In this document: piece by piece, positions 8,081 to 16,682 of the stretch
Layout: each line of letters begins with the position of its first letter
Numbering within the stretch: the stretch's first letter is position 1
DNA from: Kribbella sp. ALI-6-A
GTDB taxonomy: Bacteria; Actinomycetota; Actinomycetes; Propionibacteriales; Kribbellaceae
Direction: 5' to 3'
Assembly: GCF_001984195.1 (NCBI RefSeq)
Contig: NZ_MTQN01000011.1
Span: 372,001 to 436,000 of the forward strand
Length of the DNA: 64,000 bases
The notes under the pieces: generated by a model
Seen by the model: only the letters and a program-made list of their open reading frames with translations
The model's database searches: none
What the model was told of the DNA's origin: nothing
Program-made: the position numbers and the translations under genes

Positions 8081-8096
8081 CCGGCCGATCCTAGGC

Positions 8097-8849
8097 TCAG
8101 ACCTGATTCGCCCCGCCGTCGACGTAGAAGTTCGCGCCGACGACGTAGCTGCTCTGCTCCGAGGCCAGGAAGGCCACCATCGCGGCAGCCTCGTCGGGCC
8201 GGCCCATCCGCCCCTTCGGCACCGTCGCGGCCACATTCTCCTTGACCGCCCGAGCGGTCTCCTCGTCGCCGAACGCGGCCATGCCGCCAGGAGTCTCGAT
8301 CCAGGCCGGCGAGACCACGTTGACCCGGATGCCCCGGTCCTTGAGCTCGGTGGACCAGGTCCGCGCGAACGACCGGACGGCCGCTTTCGACGCCGAGTAC
8401 GCGCCGAACGAGGCCACCCCACGGTCGGCCGCCGTGGAACCGACGAGGATCACCGACGCACCGTCGCTGAGCAGCGGCAACGCCTTCTGCACGGTGAACA
8501 GCGTGCCGCGGACGTTGACCCCGAACATCTGGTCGAAGTGCTGCTCCGTGGTCTGTTCGAGCGACACGAACGAACCAACCGCCGCGTTCGCCACGAGTAC
8601 GTCCAGCCCGTTGCCGCGCGCCCGGACCGCGTCGTAGAGCCGATCCAGGTCGGCGGGTCGGGAGACGTCGCCGGCCACACCCGTCGCCCGGTCCGGCCCG
8701 ATCGTCTTGACGGCGGCTTCCAGTTCGGCCTCGCGCCGTCCGGTGACGAACACGTACGCCCCCTCGTCCGCGAGCCGTACGGCGGTGGCCAGACCGATCC
8801 CGGTGCTTGCCCCGGTCACCACCGCTGTCTTGCCTTCCAGCTGTCCCAT
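8097..8849 (-). CDS. SDR family oxidoreductase
   Basis: A 250-residue classical short-chain dehydrogenase. It has the cofactor motif TGASTGIGLATA near residue 13, NAAVG near residue 87, the catalytic YSASKAAVRS near residue 150 and the closing VVGANFYVDGGANQV. The ATG at 8849 has a GGAGAG site 6-7 bases upstream and is preferred to 8864. The gene is divergent from an AraC regulator at 8974, which is the natural candidate for its control. The substrate cannot be told. Confidence 0.88.
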   Translation of the reverse strand: MGQLEGKTAVVTGASTGIGLATAVRLADEGAYVFVTGRREAELEAAVKTIGPDRATGVAGDVSRPADLDRLYDAVRARGNGLDVLVANAAVGSFVSLEQTTEQHFDQMFGVNVRGTLFTVQKALPLLSDGASVILVGSTAADRGVASFGAYSASKAAVRSFARTWSTELKDRGIRVNVVSPAWIETPGGMAAFGDEETARAVKENVAATVPKGRMGRPDEAAAMVAFLASEQSSYVVGANFYVDGGANQV

Positions 8850-8884
8850 GTCCAGTCTCTCCATCAATGTCTCGCTGTCGGTTC

Positions 8885-8910
8885 TTCCGCTACCGATATT
8901 GCTTGCGGAA
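8885..8910. promoter_or_regulatory. Inverted repeat between SDR and AraC genes
   Basis: TTCCGC-N14-GCGGAA lies in the 124-base divergent region between the SDR start (8849) and the AraC start (8974). The region is AT-richer than its surroundings. It is a candidate operator for the AraC regulator, although AraC proteins often bind direct rather than inverted repeats. Confidence 0.35.
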
Positions 8911-8973
8911 CGCAGTACGATCCATGATGTGAAGTCCACAATTCTTTACGTATCGTCCAGGAGGCGGTGAGCG

Positions 8974-9927
8974 GTGCTCGGCTTTCAGGATCCGGTGGCC
9001 GACGCGATCGGCCTGTTGCGGCCGCGCACGGTGATCGAGCCGAGCCTGCGGGCCGTGGGCACGTGGGCCTTGCGCTTCGACCCGTTCCTGCACGTGCGGA
9101 TCGGCGGCCTCGTGCGCGGCAAGTGCTGGCTGATCCTCGAAGGTCACGAACCGGTTCTCCTGCACGAGGGTGACACCTTCATGCTGGGCAACCCGCCGCC
9201 GTACGTGCTGGCGAGCACGCTCGACGCGAGCGCCCGCCCGGCGGCCCCGGTACTGGCGGGTGCGGACGACGGGTTGGTGCGGATCGGTCCGGAGTCGGAG
9301 GACGACCTCTACCTCTGCGCCGGGCACATCACCTTCGACGACCAGAACGCGGCCTTGCTGACCGATCTCCTACCGCCGCTCGTGATCGTCCGCGCAGCCG
9401 ATCCTCACGGCCGACGGCTCGGGCAGTTGATCGATCACCTGGCCGGCGAGGTCGCGATCGCCGCCGCCGGTGGCCCGCTGGTGCAGAACCATCTCGCCCA
9501 GATCCTGCTCGTCCACATGCTGCGGGCACACGCAGGCCAGACAGACCGGCCCACCGGCTGGCTGGGCGCCCTGAACGAGGACGGCATCGGTGCCGCTCTG
9601 CGGGCCGTGCATGCGGACGTGGCCCGTCCCTGGACCCTGCAAGAGCTGGCCGAGATCGGTCACATGTCGCGGTCCGCGTTCGCCCAGGCGTTCAAGAGCC
9701 ACGTCGGCGTCCCACCGCTGGAGTACCTGATCCAGTGGCGCATGAGCCTCGCCCGCGACGCCCTCGCCCGCGACACGCTGTCGATCTCCGAGGTCGCGCG
9801 GGCCACCGGCTACCGGTCCGAGAGCGCGTTCAGCACCGCGTTCCGCCGCGTGGTCGGTTCGTCGCCCAGAACCTTCCGGGACGCGGCGCGGACGTCGGCA
9901 TCCGGCCGGCCGGACCCGCCGGCCTGA
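8974..9927 (+). CDS. AraC family regulator with N-terminal cupin
   Basis: A 317-residue regulator. Residues about 5-185 form a cupin_6-type sensor (LLRPRTVIEPSLRAVGTWALRF, truncated here to its pattern: RPRTVIEPS then GTWALRFDPFLHV). The C-terminal AraC domain, residues about 200-305, has two helix-turn-helix units, with TLQELAEIGHMSRSAFAQAF and ISEVARATGYRSESAFSTAF. A strong AGGAGG precedes the GTG start. It is divergent from the SDR gene at 8849, the classic layout for an AraC protein that regulates a neighbouring oxidoreductase. Confidence 0.9.
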   Translation: MLGFQDPVADAIGLLRPRTVIEPSLRAVGTWALRFDPFLHVRIGGLVRGKCWLILEGHEPVLLHEGDTFMLGNPPPYVLASTLDASARPAAPVLAGADDGLVRIGPESEDDLYLCAGHITFDDQNAALLTDLLPPLVIVRAADPHGRRLGQLIDHLAGEVAIAAAGGPLVQNHLAQILLVHMLRAHAGQTDRPTGWLGALNEDGIGAALRAVHADVARPWTLQELAEIGHMSRSAFAQAFKSHVGVPPLEYLIQWRMSLARDALARDTLSISEVARATGYRSESAFSTAFRRVVGSSPRTFRDAARTSASGRPDPPA

Positions 9928-9974
9928 GCACACCGGATACCGGCGCCGTCGCGCCGCCGTTGGCCGGATTCGGC

Positions 9975-11558
9975 TCAGGTGTCCTTGGGCGGATCCTCCT
10001 GGTCGCCGCCGTTCGGGACGATCGGGGTGATACCGCGGTCGTTGGCCTTCGTGCTGGGCAGGCGCGGGGTGGTGCCCTGGAAGCGGGTGGACGACGCGCG
10101 CTCGCGGGCCGACAACGGGGTCGCCACGTTCTCCAGCGACTGTTGCTCGGCGTCCACGCCGAAGAACCACGCGATCAGTCCACCGACGAGCATCACCACG
10201 GCGCCGACGATGTAACCGGCCGTCAGCGGACCGCGGGCCGGGTTGTCGCCCTCACCGATCAGCGACGCGAACAGGAACGGCGCCACCACACCACCGGTCA
10301 GCTGCGAGATCGCGAAGAAGAACGAGATCGCCTGGCCACGCAGCTCGATCGGGAAGATCTCGCTGACCGTCAGGTACGCCGACGACGCGCCCGCCGAGGC
10401 GAAGAAGAAGACCACGCACCACAGCCCGGTCAGCGTCACCGCGTTCAGCGCACCGGCGTTGAACAGCAGCGCGGTGACGAACAGCACGACCGCCGACGTG
10501 GCGTAGGTGGCCAGGATCATCTTGCGCCGGCCGATGGTGTCGAAGAAGTGGCCGAGCAGCAGCGGACCGGCCAGGTTGCCGATCGCGAACGGGAAGAAGT
10601 ACAGCGCGATGCTGGAGTCGTTCAGCCCGAAGTACGCCTTCAGCACCAGCGCGTAGGTGAAGAAGATCGCGTTGTACAGGAAGGCCTGGGTGACCATCAT
10701 CGAGAAGCCGAGGAACGACCGGCTGCGGTAGTCACGCAGCATCACCCGGGCGATCTCGCGATACGTCACCGGCGGGTAGTCGATCAGGTTGATCGCCTCG
10801 TCGTCGCGGACCTCGCGCAGCTCGCCGCCCTGCCGGCGGACCGTCTCCTCGATCCGGTCGACGGTCGCCTCGGCCTCCGCGACCCGGCCGTGCGTCATCA
10901 GCCAGCGCGGGCTCTCCGGGATGTGCCGGCGCAGGTAGATGATCATCAGGCCCATCACCGGCCCGATCAGGAAGCACAGCCGCCAGCCCCACTCGATCGG
11001 CACCAGGTCGTCGTTGAGGAAGACCAGGCCGATCGCCGAACCGATCAGGGCACCACCCCAGTAGGTGCCGTTGACGCCGATGTCGACCCGGCCGCGGTAC
11101 TTCGACGGGATCAGCTCGTCGATCGCGGAGTTGATCGCGGCGTACTCGCCGCCGATGCCCATACCGGCGATGAACCGGCACACGGCCATCGACCAGAAGT
11201 CCCAGGTCAGACCGGCCGCGCCGGAGGCGAGCAGGTAGACCATCAGCGTGATGATGAACAGGTTGCGGCGGCCCCAGCGGTCGGTCAGCCGGCCGAAGAA
11301 CAGGGCACCGACGACTTCGCCGGCCAGGTAGATCGAGGCGAGCAGCCCGACCTGGGCGGTGGTCAGTCCAAGGGTCTGCGACTCCTTGAGCACGTTGCCG
11401 ACCAGCGAGACCAGCTGGATCTCCAGCCCGTCCAGGATCCAGGAGACGCCGAGGCCGACGACGATCATCCAGTGGAACCGGGTCCACGGCAACCGGTCCA
11501 TCCGGGCGGGCACCAGGCTCGGTATCGCCTTGCCCTCCTCCAACGCGTGTTCTGTCAT
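9975..11558 (-). CDS. MFS transporter
   Basis: A 527-residue major facilitator with about 12 predicted membrane segments. The loop 2-3 motif A is GRLTDRWGRR near residue 110, and the second half has the related FFDTIGRRKM. DGLEIQLVSLVGN near residue 43 and GIGGEYAAINSAIDE near residue 155 place it in the group of metabolite:H+ symporters (sugar or aromatic acid type). The last 70 residues are hydrophilic and cytoplasmic. AGGAGG precedes the ATG. The gene stands alone between two rightward genes, and its substrate is unknown. Confidence 0.87.
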   Translation of the reverse strand: MTEHALEEGKAIPSLVPARMDRLPWTRFHWMIVVGLGVSWILDGLEIQLVSLVGNVLKESQTLGLTTAQVGLLASIYLAGEVVGALFFGRLTDRWGRRNLFIITLMVYLLASGAAGLTWDFWSMAVCRFIAGMGIGGEYAAINSAIDELIPSKYRGRVDIGVNGTYWGGALIGSAIGLVFLNDDLVPIEWGWRLCFLIGPVMGLMIIYLRRHIPESPRWLMTHGRVAEAEATVDRIEETVRRQGGELREVRDDEAINLIDYPPVTYREIARVMLRDYRSRSFLGFSMMVTQAFLYNAIFFTYALVLKAYFGLNDSSIALYFFPFAIGNLAGPLLLGHFFDTIGRRKMILATYATSAVVLFVTALLFNAGALNAVTLTGLWCVVFFFASAGASSAYLTVSEIFPIELRGQAISFFFAISQLTGGVVAPFLFASLIGEGDNPARGPLTAGYIVGAVVMLVGGLIAWFFGVDAEQQSLENVATPLSARERASSTRFQGTTPRLPSTKANDRGITPIVPNGGDQEDPPKDT

Positions 11559-11708
11559 ACCCCGCCCTCCTCCTGGCCGGTCTGAAGTTGTCCGCCCAAG
11601 CCCGTACCCCGGGCGTCACGCGCCGCAAACGCGTGGTCACACGATCGGCGGCTTCCGGCACTCGGGCACCCAGGTCCCCCGCCTGCGGAGGCTGGCTACA
11701 GTGGCGGC

Positions 11709-12008
11709 ATGGACAACGACGTGACCGTCGCAGACGCCCCCGAACAGCATCGGTACGAGGCGCGCGACGCCTCCGGTGCGCTGATGGGGATCGCCACCTA
11801 CCGACGGATCAGCGACCACATCACCTTCCTGCACACCGAGACGATGCCGGAGTTCCAGGGCCGCGGCGTGGCCGGCCAGATCGCCAAGCAGTCACTCGAG
11901 GACGCGCGCGCCGCAGGGCTCAAGGTCAAGCCGGCCTGCCCGTACTACCGCCAGTACTTCGAGAAGCACCCCGAGTACGCCGACCTGCTGGGCGAGGTGG
12001 CGTCGTAG
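11709..12008 (+). CDS. GNAT-like N-acetyltransferase (PF14542 type)
   Basis: A 99-residue short acetyltransferase-like protein. The acetyl-CoA binding motif is in TMPEFQGRGVAGQIAKQSL near residue 45, and it ends with KVKPACPYYRQYFEKHPEY, which is typical of the small YidJ/GNAT_CG group. Only the core of the GNAT fold is present, as is usual for this group. Its TAG stop overlaps the GTG start of the next gene (TAGTG), so the two are coupled. Confidence 0.82.
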   Translation: MDNDVTVADAPEQHRYEARDASGALMGIATYRRISDHITFLHTETMPEFQGRGVAGQIAKQSLEDARAAGLKVKPACPYYRQYFEKHPEYADLLGEVAS

Positions 12009-12544
12009 TGACCGGCCCCCAGCTCGGCAAGCTCGAGTGGCAGCCGGCGGCCGACGTACCGGACCTGCTCGCGGAGCCGGTCCGGGCCGCGGTCGGTGAC
12101 CTCCCGGCGTACGCGGCGGCCATCGATCCGGAGCTGGCCGACACGGCGGCGTTCTGCGCGCAGTACGACGTCCCGATGGCAGCGTCGGCGAACTGCGTGA
12201 TCGTGCACGGCAAGCGGGCCGGCGAGTCGACGTACGCGGCGGTGCTGGTGCTGGCCACCGACCGGGCCGACGTCAACGGGGTGATCCGCAAGCACCTCGG
12301 GGTCCGCAAGATCTCGTTCGCGGCCCAGGACGACGCGGTCGGCTCGACCGGCATGGAGTACGGCGGCATCACGCCGATCGGGCTGCCCGCCGACTGGCCG
12401 GTGCTGATCGACGAGGCGGTCGTCCAGGCCGGACCGGTGGTCATCGGCAGCGGCATCCGCGCGTCGAAGATCCTCGTCGAGGGCGCCGACCTGGCCAAGC
12501 TGCCCAGCGCCACCGTGCTCGCCCTGGCCGTCCCGTCGGCCTGA
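12008..12544 (+). CDS. YbaK/EbsC family (prolyl-tRNA editing domain) protein
   Basis: A 178-residue YbaK/ProX-fold protein. Visible family marks are ANCVIVHGKRAGESTYAAVL, HLGVRKISFAA and EYGGITPIGLP. Members hydrolyse mischarged Cys-tRNA(Pro) or Ala-tRNA in trans, and some have unknown targets. The usual conserved Lys of the editing site may be that in GVRKISF. The GTG start at 12008 is set by its overlap with the preceding TAG, and it begins close to the family's normal N-terminus. Confidence 0.83.
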   Translation: MTGPQLGKLEWQPAADVPDLLAEPVRAAVGDLPAYAAAIDPELADTAAFCAQYDVPMAASANCVIVHGKRAGESTYAAVLVLATDRADVNGVIRKHLGVRKISFAAQDDAVGSTGMEYGGITPIGLPADWPVLIDEAVVQAGPVVIGSGIRASKILVEGADLAKLPSATVLALAVPSA

Positions 12545-12566
12545 ACCGTTCCGACGCCGAAGCCTT

Positions 12567-12590
12567 CCGGGTCAGCGGGCGGCTGACCGG
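12567..12590 (+). terminator. Hairpin after the YbaK gene
   Basis: CCGGGTCAGC and GCTGACCGG pair, with one bulged G, around a GGGCG loop. It begins 23 bases after the YbaK stop. There is no U-tract, so it may be a factor-assisted terminator or an RNA-stabilising hairpin. Confidence 0.4.
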
Positions 12591-12710
12591 CGCAAAGCCG
12601 CGCCAGATCCGCCCGGGCGGGATAACATCGGGAAGGTCTTCGGGTGAGAGGCAGCTGTCGGGTGCCCGGGACGGGCAGCGCAGGGAGGCTGGGGAAGGCG
12701 TGATGAGGTC

Positions 12711-13583
12711 GTGACCGTGGCAGGCGGGGACGACGGCGGGCCGACCGCTCTGCGGATCATGCTGGGCGGGCACCTGCGCCGGATGCGCGAGGCGGCCGGG
12801 ATCAGCCGGGCCGAGGCGGGCTGGCAGATCCGCTCCTCGGAGTCCAAGGTGAGCCGGATGGAGCTCGGCCGGGTCGGCTTCAAGGAACGTGACGTCGCCG
12901 ACCTGCTGGAGCTGTACGGGCTGACCGACGAGCGCGAGCGGGACCGGTTGATGGACCTGGCCCGGGCCGCGAACAACCCCGGCTGGTGGTCCCGGTACGG
13001 CGACGTGATGCCGGCCTGGTTCTCCAACTACGTCGGCCTCGAGGTCGCCGCCAAGCTGATCCGCACCTACGAGGTGCTGTTCGTGCCCGGCCTGCTGCAG
13101 ACCGAGAACTACGCCCGCGCGGTGGTCCAGTTCGGCAAGGCCTACCTGCCGCAGGAGGAGATCGACCAGCGGGTCGCGCTCCGGGTCACCCGCCAGCAGA
13201 TCCTCACCCGCGCCAACCCGGTCAAGCTCTGGGTGGTGATCGACGAGGCCGTGCTGCACCGGCCGGTCGGCGGCCGCGAGGCGATGTGCGAGCAGATCGA
13301 GCACCTGATCAAGATGACCAAACTGCCGAACCTCACCCTGCAGGTGATGCCGTTCAGCAGCGTCGGTTACCCCAGTGCCGGTGGCGCGTTCAGTATTCTG
13401 CGCTTCCCCGAAGGCGACCTGCCCGACGTGGTGTACATCGAGCACGCGGCCAGCGCGCTGTACCTGGACAAGGTCGAGGACCTCGACGAGTACGCCGCGA
13501 TCATGGACGCGCTGAGCATCGCGGCGGCGCCGGTCGGTGAGACCCAGCGATTGTTGCTCGAAGCCCTCGAACGGATGAACTGA
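12711..13583 (+). CDS. XRE family regulator with DUF5753
   Basis: A 290-residue regulator. An XRE helix-turn-helix is at about residues 14-70 (LRRMREAAGISRAEAGWQIR, then SESKVSRMELG), and the rest is a DUF5753 domain with NYVGLEVAAKLIRTYEVLFV and VPGLLQTENYARAV. These regulators abound in Streptomyces-like bacteria (WhiJ/BldB-type systems), usually beside a small DUF397 protein. None is present here. The GTG at 12711 follows a GATGAGG site. The end is marked by a strong bidirectional hairpin at 13586-13617. Confidence 0.9.
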   Translation: MTVAGGDDGGPTALRIMLGGHLRRMREAAGISRAEAGWQIRSSESKVSRMELGRVGFKERDVADLLELYGLTDERERDRLMDLARAANNPGWWSRYGDVMPAWFSNYVGLEVAAKLIRTYEVLFVPGLLQTENYARAVVQFGKAYLPQEEIDQRVALRVTRQQILTRANPVKLWVVIDEAVLHRPVGGREAMCEQIEHLIKMTKLPNLTLQVMPFSSVGYPSAGGAFSILRFPEGDLPDVVYIEHAASALYLDKVEDLDEYAAIMDALSIAAAPVGETQRLLLEALERMN

Positions 13584-13585
13584 AG

Positions 13586-13617
13586 CTCTGGACGATCAGG
13601 ATTCTGATCGTCCAGAG
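13586..13617. terminator. Bidirectional terminator hairpin
   Basis: A perfect 14-base stem, CTCTGGACGATCAG and its complement, encloses a GATT loop. It sits between the stops of the convergent XRE-DUF5753 and ohr genes and can serve both. No long T-tract follows on either side, which is common in actinomycetes. Confidence 0.8.
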
Positions 13618-13631
13618 GTTCGCGGGATCGC

Positions 13632-14063
13632 TCAGGCGACCGCGAGGTCGACCTTGATGTTGCCGCGGGTGGCGTTGGAGTACGGGCAGACCTCGTGCGC
13701 CTTCGCGACCAGTTCCTCGGCCACCGATCGCTCGACGCCGGGCAGGCTGATCACCAGCGCGACCTCGAGGCCGTAGCCGGCGCCGCCGTTGATCGGGCCG
13801 ATGCCGACCTCGGCGGTGACGGTCGAGCCGTCACTGTCGACCCGGGCCCGGCGGGCGACCAGCTTCAGCGCGCTGTGGAAGCAGGAGGCGAAGCCGGCCG
13901 CGAACAGCTGCTCGGGGTTCGTGCCCTCGCCGTTGCCGCCCATCTCCTTCGGCGGCGCGACGGTGACGTCCAGCTTGCCGTCGTCGCTGGCGGTGTGACC
14001 GTCCCGACCACCCTGAGCGGTGGCGCGGGCGGTGTAGACGACTTTCTCGACTGCGATGGTCAT
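13632..14063 (-). CDS. ohr: Organic hydroperoxide resistance protein (Ohr/OsmC family)
   Basis: A 143-residue OsmC-fold thiol peroxidase that reduces organic hydroperoxides to alcohols. The two reactive cysteines are in GFASCFHSAL near residue 61 and HEVCPYSNATRGN near residue 127, the arrangement of Ohr proper. Its length matches the family. It follows the quinone oxidoreductase gene by 26 bases on the same strand, so both are probably controlled by the divergent TetR through the operator at 15077-15097. No MarR-type OhrR is nearby. Confidence 0.92.
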   Translation of the reverse strand: MTIAVEKVVYTARATAQGGRDGHTASDDGKLDVTVAPPKEMGGNGEGTNPEQLFAAGFASCFHSALKLVARRARVDSDGSTVTAEVGIGPINGGAGYGLEVALVISLPGVERSVAEELVAKAHEVCPYSNATRGNIKVDLAVA

Positions 14064-14089
14064 GCGGATCGTTCTCCCTGGAATGGAGT

Positions 14090-15043
14090 TCAGCGGGTGG
14101 GGTCGAGCAGGAGCTTGCCGACGGTCCGGCGGGCGCGCATGTCCTCGTGCGCACGGGCGACCTCGGACAGCGGGTAGTCACCACCGACGACCGGGTGCAG
14201 CTTGCCGGCGACGGTCAGGTCGAACAGCTCGCGCAGCGGGTCCGCGAGCAGCGCCGGCGTCTTGAAGCAATCGGCCAGCCAGAAACCGGCGATGGTCTTC
14301 GACCCCTTCATCAGGCGGCCTGGCGCGATCGCCTCGGCGGCCTGCCGGGACGCCGAACCGAAGGTGACCAGCCGGCCGAACCGGGCCAGGGCGTCGAAGG
14401 ACTCGTCGAAGGTCTTGCCACCGACCATCTCGAGCACGATGTCGACCCGCTTGCCGCCGTTCGCCTCGATGATCCGGTCCTTCAGTCCCTCAGGCGTGCC
14501 GTCGATCGCGGCGTCCGCACCGAGGTCGAGTGTCTGCTTGCGCTTGTCGTCCGACGACGCGGTCGCGATCACCCGGCCGGCACCCCACAGCTTCGCGAGC
14601 TGGACGGCGAGGGACCCGACTCCCCCGGCGCCGGCGTGCACGAGCACGGACTCGCCCGGCGCGAGGTGCGTCGAGGTCTTCAGCAGGTGCCAGGCGGTCG
14701 TGCCCTGGAGAACGAGCGCGAGCGCGTCGCCGTCGCTCACACCGTCGGGAACGTCGAACGCGTACGGTGCGGCGGCCACGGCCTGCTCGGCGTACCCGCC
14801 CGAGCCGACCAGCGCGACGACGCGCCGGCCGTCCGCCGTACGGCCGACGACCTCGCCGCCGGGGATCAGCGGAAGTTCGGTCTTCGACAGGTAGCTGTTC
14901 TCCACCTGGTGGGTGTCGGCGTAGTTGATGCCGGCCCGGTCGACGGTGATCAGCACCTGGCCGTCGCCGGCCACCGGCGCGTCGACCTCGCTGACCTTCA
15001 GCACCTCAGGGCCGCCGAACTCGGTGATCTGCACTGCACGCAC
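14090..15043 (-). CDS. Zinc-independent quinone oxidoreductase (MDR family)
   Basis: A 317-residue medium-chain reductase of the quinone oxidoreductase type. Marks are RAVQITEFGGPEVLKV at the N-terminus, GINYADTHQV, the cofactor motif VHAGAGGVGSLAVQLAKLWG near residue 145 and the C-terminal LLLDP. It lacks the zinc-binding cysteines of alcohol dehydrogenases. The GTG at 15043 gives a GGAAGGAAG site at a sensible distance; a GTG at 15052 is too close. Pairing with ohr and a TetR suggests defence against electrophilic quinones and peroxides. Confidence 0.88.
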   Translation of the reverse strand: MRAVQITEFGGPEVLKVSEVDAPVAGDGQVLITVDRAGINYADTHQVENSYLSKTELPLIPGGEVVGRTADGRRVVALVGSGGYAEQAVAAAPYAFDVPDGVSDGDALALVLQGTTAWHLLKTSTHLAPGESVLVHAGAGGVGSLAVQLAKLWGAGRVIATASSDDKRKQTLDLGADAAIDGTPEGLKDRIIEANGGKRVDIVLEMVGGKTFDESFDALARFGRLVTFGSASRQAAEAIAPGRLMKGSKTIAGFWLADCFKTPALLADPLRELFDLTVAGKLHPVVGGDYPLSEVARAHEDMRARRTVGKLLLDPTR

Positions 15044-15076
15044 GCCTGACACTTCCTTCCGATGGGGTTTACTCCT

Positions 15077-15097
15077 TACACCGTACAATACAGTGTA
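15077..15097. promoter_or_regulatory. Probable TetR operator
   Basis: TACACCGTA-CAA-TACAGTGTA is a 21-base near-perfect dyad (8 of 9 pairs), and a second overlapping dyad CGTACA-N6-TGTACG is offset by a few bases. It is centred between the divergent quinone oxidoreductase (start 15043) and TetR (start 15136) genes. The region is the most AT-rich of the neighbourhood. Confidence 0.7.
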
Positions 15098-15135
15098 CGT
15101 TAGCGAATCCGAAGGGTGACCCACGAAAGGTGACG

Positions 15136-15789
15136 ATGCCGACACGGACGCCGAGGAACACCCTCAACCCCGACCTGATCATCGCGACCGCGCTGGAGCT
15201 GATGGAGACCCGCGGTTTCGAGGCCTTCAGCCTGCGCGCACTGGCCGGCGAGCTGGGGGTCGGTCCGATGGCGATCTACACCTACTTCCGCAGCAAGGAC
15301 GACCTGTACGACGCGGTCCGCGACCACCTGATGGGTCTGCTGCCGCCCGCGCCGGACGGCGACGCCTGGCCCGACCAGGTGCGGGCCGTCTGCCGGGGCC
15401 TGCGCCGGCTGATGCTGCAGCATCCTTGCCTCGCGCAACTACTCGCCGGCCGGCCACTGAGCGGGCACGAAACCGCGCGGGTGGCCGAGGGACTGCTCGG
15501 CGTGCTGCGCTCGGCCGGGTTCGACAAGCAGACCGCGGCGCGGACGCACACGACGCTGTTCACCTACGTGCTCGGGGCGACCTCGTGGGAGATCCAGATG
15601 GCCACCGAGCAGCGCGACCCGAAGGGCCTGCGGCGGCTGCGGACCACGATGGCGTCGTTGTCTCCGAGCGAATTCCCGACCGTTGTCGAGCTGGCGCCGG
15701 AGCTGGCCCGGACGACCGGCGGCGACGAGCAGTTCGACTACGGGCTCGACCTGCTGATCAGTGGACTCAGCGCCACGGCGACGAGCTGA
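15136..15789 (+). CDS. TetR family regulator
   Basis: A 217-residue repressor. The helix-turn-helix is at about residues 10-55 (LIIATALELMETRGFEAFSL, then GVGPMAIYTYFRSKDDL). The C-terminal ligand domain resembles the TetR_C group with LRRLMLQHPCLAQLL and ATSWEIQM. The ATG at 15136 is taken because GAAAGG lies 5 bases upstream, whereas the GTG at 15130 overlaps that site. It is divergent from the quinone oxidoreductase-ohr pair, which it probably represses. Confidence 0.9.
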   Translation: MPTRTPRNTLNPDLIIATALELMETRGFEAFSLRALAGELGVGPMAIYTYFRSKDDLYDAVRDHLMGLLPPAPDGDAWPDQVRAVCRGLRRLMLQHPCLAQLLAGRPLSGHETARVAEGLLGVLRSAGFDKQTAARTHTTLFTYVLGATSWEIQMATEQRDPKGLRRLRTTMASLSPSEFPTVVELAPELARTTGGDEQFDYGLDLLISGLSATATS

Positions 15790-15792
15790 GGC

Positions 15793-16539
15793 TCAGAGCA
15801 CCATCGTGACGATCGCGACCGCGCCGATCAGCACGATCAGGCAGCGCAACGCGACCGGCGGCAGCTTGCGGCCGTAGCGGGCACCGACGAAGCCGCCGAT
15901 CGTCGAGCCGACCGCGATCAGCGCCGCGGCCAGCCAGTCGACGTCCGCGACGATCACGAACAGGATCGCCGCGACGGTGTTGACGAAGGTGGCCAGCACG
16001 TTCTTCAGGGCGTTCATCCGCTGCAGGTTGGCGTCCAGGCCGAGGCCGAGGATCGCCATCAGCAGAACACCCTGGGCGGCGCCGAAGTAGCCGCCGTACA
16101 CGCCGGTGAGGAAGACCGCCGGGATCACCCACCAGGCGCCGCGATGGGTGTGGGTCGGCACGCTGATCCATTTCGACAGCCAGGGCTGGAACGCGACCAG
16201 CACGCAGCCGAGCAGGATCAGGACCGGGACGACGGCGTGGAAGGCCGAGGCCGGCAGGGTCAGCAACAGCACCGCGCCGACCACCCCGCCGATCAGCGAG
16301 GCCGGGACCAGCCGGATCATCCGGCCGCGCTGTCCCTCGAGCTCACGCCGGTAGCCGATCGCGCCGGCCGCCGTACCGGGTGAGAGACCGACGCTGTTGC
16401 TCACGTTCGCCAGGACCGGTGGAATCCCGACAGCCAGCAACGCGGGGAAGGTCAGCAACGTGCCCGAGCCCACCACCGCGTTGATCGTGCCCGCGCCCAC
16501 ACCCGCCACCAGGACGAACAGCGCCTCGAACCATGTCAT
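15793..16539 (-). CDS. Sulfite exporter TauE/SafE family membrane protein
   Basis: A 248-residue membrane protein with about 8 hydrophobic segments in two repeats. The repeated motif is visible as GAGTINAVVGSGTLLTFPAL near residue 15 and VYGGYFGAAQGVLLMAILG near residue 140. Members move sulfite, sulfoacetate or other organosulfonates out of the cell. It converges with the TetR gene with only 3 bases between stops. No sulfur genes flank it, so the substrate is open. Confidence 0.88.
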   Translation of the reverse strand: MTWFEALFVLVAGVGAGTINAVVGSGTLLTFPALLAVGIPPVLANVSNSVGLSPGTAAGAIGYRRELEGQRGRMIRLVPASLIGGVVGAVLLLTLPASAFHAVVPVLILLGCVLVAFQPWLSKWISVPTHTHRGAWWVIPAVFLTGVYGGYFGAAQGVLLMAILGLGLDANLQRMNALKNVLATFVNTVAAILFVIVADVDWLAAALIAVGSTIGGFVGARYGRKLPPVALRCLIVLIGAVAIVTMVL

Positions 16540-16682
16540 CGCTGCCCGACTTTACGCACCTGACCTGACCGGTGGCGCACGCGTCCAGTCGTTGAACGCG
16601 CAAATGTCCGGGGCACCAGAACGGCCCGGCGCCCACCGAGAGGTGAGCACCGGGCCGGATGCCTTACCAGGAAGGCGAAACC

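Noticed and set aside
8081..8096. Cobalamin riboswitch before cobQ
   Set aside because: Only 16 bases separate cobQ from the neighbouring gene, too short for such an element.
9735..11585. A 616-codon plus-strand frame opposite the MFS gene
   Set aside because: Highly charged mirror frame of a membrane protein gene; no start signal or motif.
12711..13583. Toxin-antitoxin module around the XRE gene
   Set aside because: The DUF5753 domain is regulatory and no small toxin-like gene adjoins it; the next gene is ohr.
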